Shown here: piece after piece, positions 6,554 through 9,300 of the stretch
Layout: every line of letters starts with the position of its first letter
Position numbering within the stretch: the first letter of the stretch is position 1
Source: an uncultured Lachnospiraceae bacterium
Lineage (GTDB): Bacteria; Bacillota; Clostridia; Lachnospirales; Lachnospiraceae
DNA length: 9,300 nucleotides
Assembly (NCBI GenBank): GCA_947003375.1
Contig: CAMQOJ010000140.1
Location: forward strand, 1 to 9,300
Reading direction: 5' to 3'
Translations under genes and position numbers: made by a program
Notes under the pieces: generated by a model
The model's database searches: none
Told to the model about the DNA's origin: nothing
Seen by the model: the letters and a program-made list of their open reading frames with translations, nothing else

Positions 6554-7990
6554 ATGAAAACAGGCCGCAGGGGGAAAGGGCTGGCAGCAGTCATTGTGAC
6601 AGTGCTGTCACTTTCCGCCTGCGCATTGCCTATAAACCCATTTTTGGAGGAAGAGGAACCGGAAGGGGCGTCACAGGGGCGGGCGGACACTGGCTTTGTG
6701 GTCCCTGGCCCGGAGAGCTACGACTCGGCGGACACGGCGGTGCTGGTGGACATAGACGGCAAGGAGGGCACCGTGACCCTGCTGAATCTGGAGCTTGGCA
6801 GGAACTATACGCTTTCCATGGACGGCACCACCAGGCTTTATGACAAGTATGGGGATGCGGTGTCCATCGGCCAGATGGAGAAGGGGGACGTGGTGGACGT
6901 GACTTTCCTGAAATCCAAGAAGCACCTCACTACCATGCAGCAGTCCGTCAACAGCTGGACATACGCGGACACGGAGCGCTATGAGATAAACCCGGCGCGG
7001 GGGGAGGTGGCCATCGGCCAGGAGACCTACAAGCTCACAGCCAACACCCAGTATCTTTCGGAAGGCATGAAGATAGAGCTGATGGATTTGAACCCTGCGG
7101 ACGTGCTCAGCTTTCAGGGCATCGGAAACCAGATTGTGACCGTGCAAGTGGAAAAGGGGCATGGGTATCTGAGGCTGGAGGGCGATGAGAAGTTCACGGG
7201 CGGCTGGATAGAAGTCGGCCAATCAGTCATACAGCGTATTACGGAGGACATGCTGTTACTGGTGCCGGAGGGAGAGTATCAGGTGAACATCTCCCACAAG
7301 GGCGGAGGCGGCATAAAGAGCGTGCGGATAGACCGCAACCAGGAGACGGTGCTGGACATCAGCGACCTGGAGATTCCCGAGCCCCAGACGGGCACGGTGC
7401 TGTTCTCCGTAAGTCCTTCAGAGGCGGAGCTGTATGTGGACGGCGGGCTGGTGGACGCCTCCGTGCCCCAGACGCTGGAGTATGGTCTGCACCAGCTGAT
7501 TGCCAGGGCGGAGGGCTATCACTCTATCACCCAGTACATCCGGGTGGCCCAGGAATCCCTGGCCTTTGACCTGACATTGGAGCAGGTGGAGGCAGGGGAG
7601 TCCCAGGAGGAGCCCTCTGACAGCGAAAGCTCCACAGCCCCCACCGACACCACCACGGACTATTACAAGGTGTATGTGGAGGCGCCGGAGAACGCGGAGG
7701 TGTACCTGGACGGCAGCTACGTGGGGATTGCCCCCTGCAGCTTTCGGAAGGTGGAGGGCTCCCATACCATCATCCTGCGCATGGCAGGCCACGAGACCAG
7801 GAGCTATACGATTCAGGTCGACGGTGAGGAAAAGGATATCTCCTTCTCCTTCGCAGACTTGGTGAAATATGCCACGGAATCCGAAAGCTCCCAGGAGAGC
7901 AGCAAATCCTCCCAGGAGACGGAAGAGTCTTCCGGGGAAACAGAGTCCTCCGGGGAGACGGAGAGCGGCTCATCATCCTCCTCTGATTGA
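6554..7990 (+). CDS. PEGA-domain lipoprotein
   Basis: A predicted lipoprotein of 478 residues on the outer face of the membrane. I prefer ATG 6554, preceded by AGGAG with a 7-base gap, giving a classic signal (MKTGRRGKG, then a hydrophobic run) and the lipobox LSAC with lipidated C23. The alternative in-frame ATG 6533, with AGAGG only 4 bases away, adds 7 residues. Residues about 55-270 form an all-beta region with repeated valine-rich strands that I cannot name. PEGA-like repeats follow at about 279-345 (SPSEAELYVDGGLVD) and 370-436 (APENAEVYLDGSYVG, then the apolar GHETRSYTI end), separated by a Ser/Thr/Pro linker. The last 40 residues are rich in Ser and Glu. PEGA repeats are usual in surface proteins and may bind cell-wall material or partners; no enzymatic motif is seen. 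Isolated between a 138-base gap and the HU promoter, it is probably its own unit. Its cellular role is unknown. Confidence 0.85.
   Translation: MKTGRRGKGLAAVIVTVLSLSACALPINPFLEEEEPEGASQGRADTGFVVPGPESYDSADTAVLVDIDGKEGTVTLLNLELGRNYTLSMDGTTRLYDKYGDAVSIGQMEKGDVVDVTFLKSKKHLTTMQQSVNSWTYADTERYEINPARGEVAIGQETYKLTANTQYLSEGMKIELMDLNPADVLSFQGIGNQIVTVQVEKGHGYLRLEGDEKFTGGWIEVGQSVIQRITEDMLLLVPEGEYQVNISHKGGGGIKSVRIDRNQETVLDISDLEIPEPQTGTVLFSVSPSEAELYVDGGLVDASVPQTLEYGLHQLIARAEGYHSITQYIRVAQESLAFDLTLEQVEAGESQEEPSDSESSTAPTDTTTDYYKVYVEAPENAEVYLDGSYVGIAPCSFRKVEGSHTIILRMAGHETRSYTIQVDGEEKDISFSFADLVKYATESESSQESSKSSQETEESSGETESSGETESGSSSSSD
7925..7960 (+). repeat. Tandem 18-bp repeat coding ESSGET twice
   Basis: Two in-frame 18-base units (7925-7942 and 7943-7960) in the PEGA lipoprotein tail encode ESSGET twice, differing only at synonymous third positions. 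A neighbouring SSQES/SSQET pair adds to the low-complexity tail. Replication slippage is the likely origin. Confidence 0.65.
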
Positions 7991-8040
7991 GGCCAGGAGC
8001 GGGGCACCCCTTAACTTTAAGAATATTTGCGTAAAATGCC

Positions 8041-8069
8041 TTGACAAACCTAAGAAAACCAGATATATA
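8041..8069 (+). promoter_or_regulatory. Sigma-A promoter for HU
   Basis: A perfect TTGACA at 8041-8046, a 17-base spacer, and TATATA at 8064-8069 in an AT-rich run. The start site would be near 8076, leaving a leader of about 70 bases to the HU start. The strength fits an abundant nucleoid protein. Confidence 0.8.
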
Positions 8070-8144
8070 TATGTATAGGCGTTTCAGAGGGATAACTTAG
8101 AAATGTACACCAACAAAGAAAACTCATTATAGGAGGAGCTCAAT

Positions 8145-8420
8145 ATGAACAAAACTGAATTGACCGCAGCAATCGCCGAGCAGGCTGGGATTTCCAAGAA
8201 AGACGCTGAAAAGGCTCTGAAGGCTTTCACAGATGTGGTTGCTGACGAACTGAAGAAAGGGGAGAAGGTTCAGCTGGTAGGCTTCGGGACTTTCGAGGTA
8301 GTGGAGAGAGCGGCCAGAGAGGGCAGAAACCCCCAGAATGGCGAGCCCATGCCTATTGCGGCCTCTAAGGCTCCTAAGTTCAAGGCTGGTAAGGCTTTAA
8401 AGGATGTTGTGAATGAGTGA
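8145..8420 (+). CDS. hup: HU family DNA-binding protein
   Basis: A histone-like nucleoid protein of 91 residues that binds and bends DNA as a homodimer. The N-terminal helices (MNKTELTAAIAEQAGISKKDAEKAL) are followed by VGFGTFEV (45-52) and the DNA-gripping arm with GRNPQNGE (60-67), including the P63 that intercalates at bends, and the C-terminal KAPKFKAGKALKD helix. The length is standard. AGGAGG lies 8 bases upstream of the ATG. Codons differ from the neighbours: many GCT, GTT and AAA where adjacent genes use GCC and GTG, as expected of a highly expressed gene. It has its own strong promoter and terminator. The link to rqcP and yabP is the usual clostridial order. In Bacillus the equivalent is hbs. 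Confidence 0.98.
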   Translation: MNKTELTAAIAEQAGISKKDAEKALKAFTDVVADELKKGEKVQLVGFGTFEVVERAAREGRNPQNGEPMPIAASKAPKFKAGKALKDVVNE

Positions 8421-8447
8421 TGGCAGCAGCCAATATGTGATGAGTTC

Positions 8448-8481
8448 AAAGCCCGGTGGAGAATGTGCTCCGGGCTTTTTT
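8448..8481 (+). terminator. Intrinsic terminator after HU
   Basis: AAAGCCCGG (8448-8456) pairs with CCGGGCTTT (8470-8478) around a 13-base loop, and the T-run continues through 8481. It should stop most transcription of HU, yet rqcP begins only 29 bases beyond it. Confidence 0.9.
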
Positions 8482-8510
8482 CGTCCCTGGCATGAGAAAG
8501 GCGTGGATTT

Positions 8511-8750
8511 ATGAGATTGGATAAATATCTGAAGGTGTCCAGACTGATCAAACGGCGCACTGTGGCCAACGAAGCCTGCGACGGCGGGCGTGTGATGATA
8601 AACGACAGGGTGGCAAAAGCCTCCGCCGAGGTGAAGCAAGGGGATGTGATTACCATCTCCTTCGGCAACAGGGAGGTGAAGGTGGAGGTGCTGGATGTCC
8701 AGGAGACTGTGAAAAAGGAAAACGCCGTGGAGCTCTTCCGCTATCTGTGA
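8511..8750 (+). CDS. rqcP: RqcP/YabO, S4-domain ribosome quality control factor
   Basis: A small RNA-binding protein of 79 residues with an S4 fold across most of its length. The opening MRLDKYLKVSRLIKRRTVANE, with R2 and R16, is nearly the same as Bacillus subtilis RqcP (YabO). There, RqcP joins RqcH on stalled 50S subunits and supports alanine tailing of the nascent chain by stabilising the peptidyl-tRNA. Compared with the 86-residue Bacillus protein, this one lacks a few C-terminal residues. The start ATG is preceded by AGAAAGG about 9 bases away, a modest ribosome binding site. It follows the HU terminator by 29 bases and has no obvious own promoter, so readthrough or a promoter inside the HU 3' end must be assumed. 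The downstream sporulation genes yabP and yabQ complete the conserved neighbourhood. The alternative, an Hsp15-like protein, is less likely. Confidence 0.95.
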   Translation: MRLDKYLKVSRLIKRRTVANEACDGGRVMINDRVAKASAEVKQGDVITISFGNREVKVEVLDVQETVKKENAVELFRYL

Positions 8751-8792
8751 CCGGAAAAAGGCCGAGTGCTGTTCTAACTTGCCCGTCTTCCT

Positions 8793-8800
8793 CATATATT
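8793..8800 (+). promoter_or_regulatory. Possible sigma-E type -10 before yabP
   Basis: CATATATT resembles the sigma-E -10 (CATACAAT-like) and lies in an AT-rich dip 53 bases before the yabP start. In Bacillus, yabP and yabQ are transcribed in the mother cell under sigma-E, which makes a promoter here reasonable. No convincing -35 was found, and TATATT (8795-8800) can also be read as a sigma-A -10. Confidence 0.25.
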
Positions 8801-8852
8801 TTATTCAGATGATAGAAAACAGGACACGGGTTTTCGTCAGGGGGAGGGCCTT

Positions 8853-9140
8853 ATGGAGGATTTAAGCGGAAGCGCGCGCACGCACAGGGTGGCCATGAAC
8901 AACCGCAGGAACTGCGCCATAGGCGGCGTGAACGATGTGCTTTCTTTCGATATTCATGAAATCTTGCTGGAGACGGAGCAGGGGATGCTGATGATCAAAG
9001 GAGATGAACTGCATGTCAGCCGCCTGACCCTGGAAAAGGGCGAGGTGGACATAGACGGGCGGATCGACAGCCTGACATACTCCGATGCGGGTGCCGGGAG
9101 CAGGAAGGGTGAGTCTCTGCTGACCCGTCTGTTCAGGTAG
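8853..9140 (+). CDS. yabP: Sporulation protein YabP
   Basis: A soluble protein of 95 residues in the YabP/YqfC family, needed for proper spore formation in Bacillus. There it is a mother-cell protein linked to YabQ and cortex assembly. The diagnostic pattern runs through the middle: IGGVNDVLSFDIHEILLETEQG, then IKGDELHVSRLTLEKGEVDIDGRIDSLTYSD, ending in the typical SLLTRLFR. The start is ATG 8853, preceded by GGGGAGG with a 5-base gap. A gap of 102 bases from rqcP contains an AT-rich stretch that may hold a sporulation promoter. It is followed after 4 bases by yabQ, so the two are very likely cotranscribed and translationally coupled. The assignment is firm; the biochemical function is unknown even in model species. 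Confidence 0.96.
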   Translation: MEDLSGSARTHRVAMNNRRNCAIGGVNDVLSFDIHEILLETEQGMLMIKGDELHVSRLTLEKGEVDIDGRIDSLTYSDAGAGSRKGESLLTRLFR

Positions 9141-9144
9141 GCCT

Positions 9145-9253
9145 ATGGTAGATGAGAATGTATTTCTCCTGCACTCCCTGTTCATGGGCATCTTCATCAC
9201 TTTCGTGTACGACCTGCTGCGGATTTTCAGGCGGGTGGTATCCCATGGGCGGC
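9145..9253 (+). CDS. yabQ: Spore cortex protein YabQ, N-terminal fragment cut by adapter
   Basis: Only the first 36 codons are genomic (MVDENVFLLHSLFMGIFITF, then VYDLLRIFRRVVSHGR). The apolar stretch with the YDLLRIFRR motif is what the first membrane helix and following loop of YabQ look like, and the position directly after yabP is the conserved place for it. In Bacillus YabQ is a mother-cell membrane protein required for cortex synthesis. The start is ATG 9145, only 4 bases after the yabP stop, with a weak AGGTAGG overlapping that stop. From codon 37 on the frame stays open but reads sequencing adapter and gives PVSYTHLRAHET, a known false peptide. The remaining part of the gene is missing from this window. 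Confidence 0.85.
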
Positions 9254-9300
9254 CTGTCTCTTATACACATCTCCGAGCCCACGAGACAGATGAGGATCTC
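9254..9300. other. Illumina Nextera adapter, not genomic DNA
   Basis: The 19-base transposase mosaic end CTGTCTCTTATACACATCT is at 9254-9272. CCGAGCCCACGAGAC, the standard i7-side adapter, is at 9273-9287. An 8-base index-like block AGATGAGG is at 9288-9295, and ATCTC at 9296-9300 is the start of the flow-cell primer that follows the index. The order is exactly that of adapter read-through at the end of a short insert. Genomic sequence therefore stops at 9253, and this end is almost certainly an untrimmed contig end. Confidence 0.97.

Noticed and set aside
9254..9300. Transposon end, suggested by the mosaic-end sequence
   Set aside because: The 19-base end is followed by the library adapter, an index-like block and primer bases, which identifies sequencing adapter and not a natural Tn5 insertion.

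Overview
The window reads as chromosomal DNA of a GC-rich, endospore-forming member of the Clostridia, most like the Lachnospiraceae. The evidence is the pairing of a sporulation cluster (HU - rqcP - yabP - yabQ, plus a CotS-type coat protein) with a clostridial-style HD-domain CCA-adding enzyme, strong purine-rich ribosome binding sites, and codons mostly ending in G or C. All genes lie on the plus strand. No phage, transposon, CRISPR, rRNA or tRNA gene was seen.

Layout: 1-199 is a leader with a good extended -10 promoter. It is followed by an M3-family oligoendopeptidase (200-1873). An intergenic stretch of about 170 bases holds a perfect 13-bp hairpin and leads to a membrane-anchored SurA/PrsA-like protein with degenerate parvulin domains and a repetitive acidic tail (2048-3793), closed by a clear intrinsic terminator. 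Next come the tRNA CCA-adding enzyme (3935-5296, GTG start), a CotS/aminoglycoside-phosphotransferase-fold protein (5384-6415, GTG start) and a lipoprotein with two PEGA domains (6554-7990). A strong sigma-A type promoter drives the nucleoid protein HU (8145-8420), which ends in an intrinsic terminator. The S4-domain ribosome quality control factor RqcP (8511-8750), the spore protein YabP (8853-9140) and the first 36 codons of YabQ (9145-9253) follow.

The last 47 bases (9254-9300) are not genomic. They match the Illumina Nextera transposase adapter, followed by an 8-base index and the start of the flow-cell primer. YabQ is therefore cut by sequencing adapter and not by biology, and the apparent protein tail from codon 37 onward is an artifact.

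The genes combine housekeeping functions (peptide turnover, tRNA 3'-end maturation, chromosome compaction, rescue of stalled ribosomes) with envelope and spore functions (an extracytoplasmic chaperone-like protein, a PEGA lipoprotein, a coat-associated kinase-fold protein and cortex proteins). I found no convincing undescribed multi-gene system. The points most worth a second look are the adapter contamination, the competing hairpins at 1904-1946, the degenerate tandem parvulin protein with its 25-residue tandem duplication, and the PEGA lipoprotein of unknown role.
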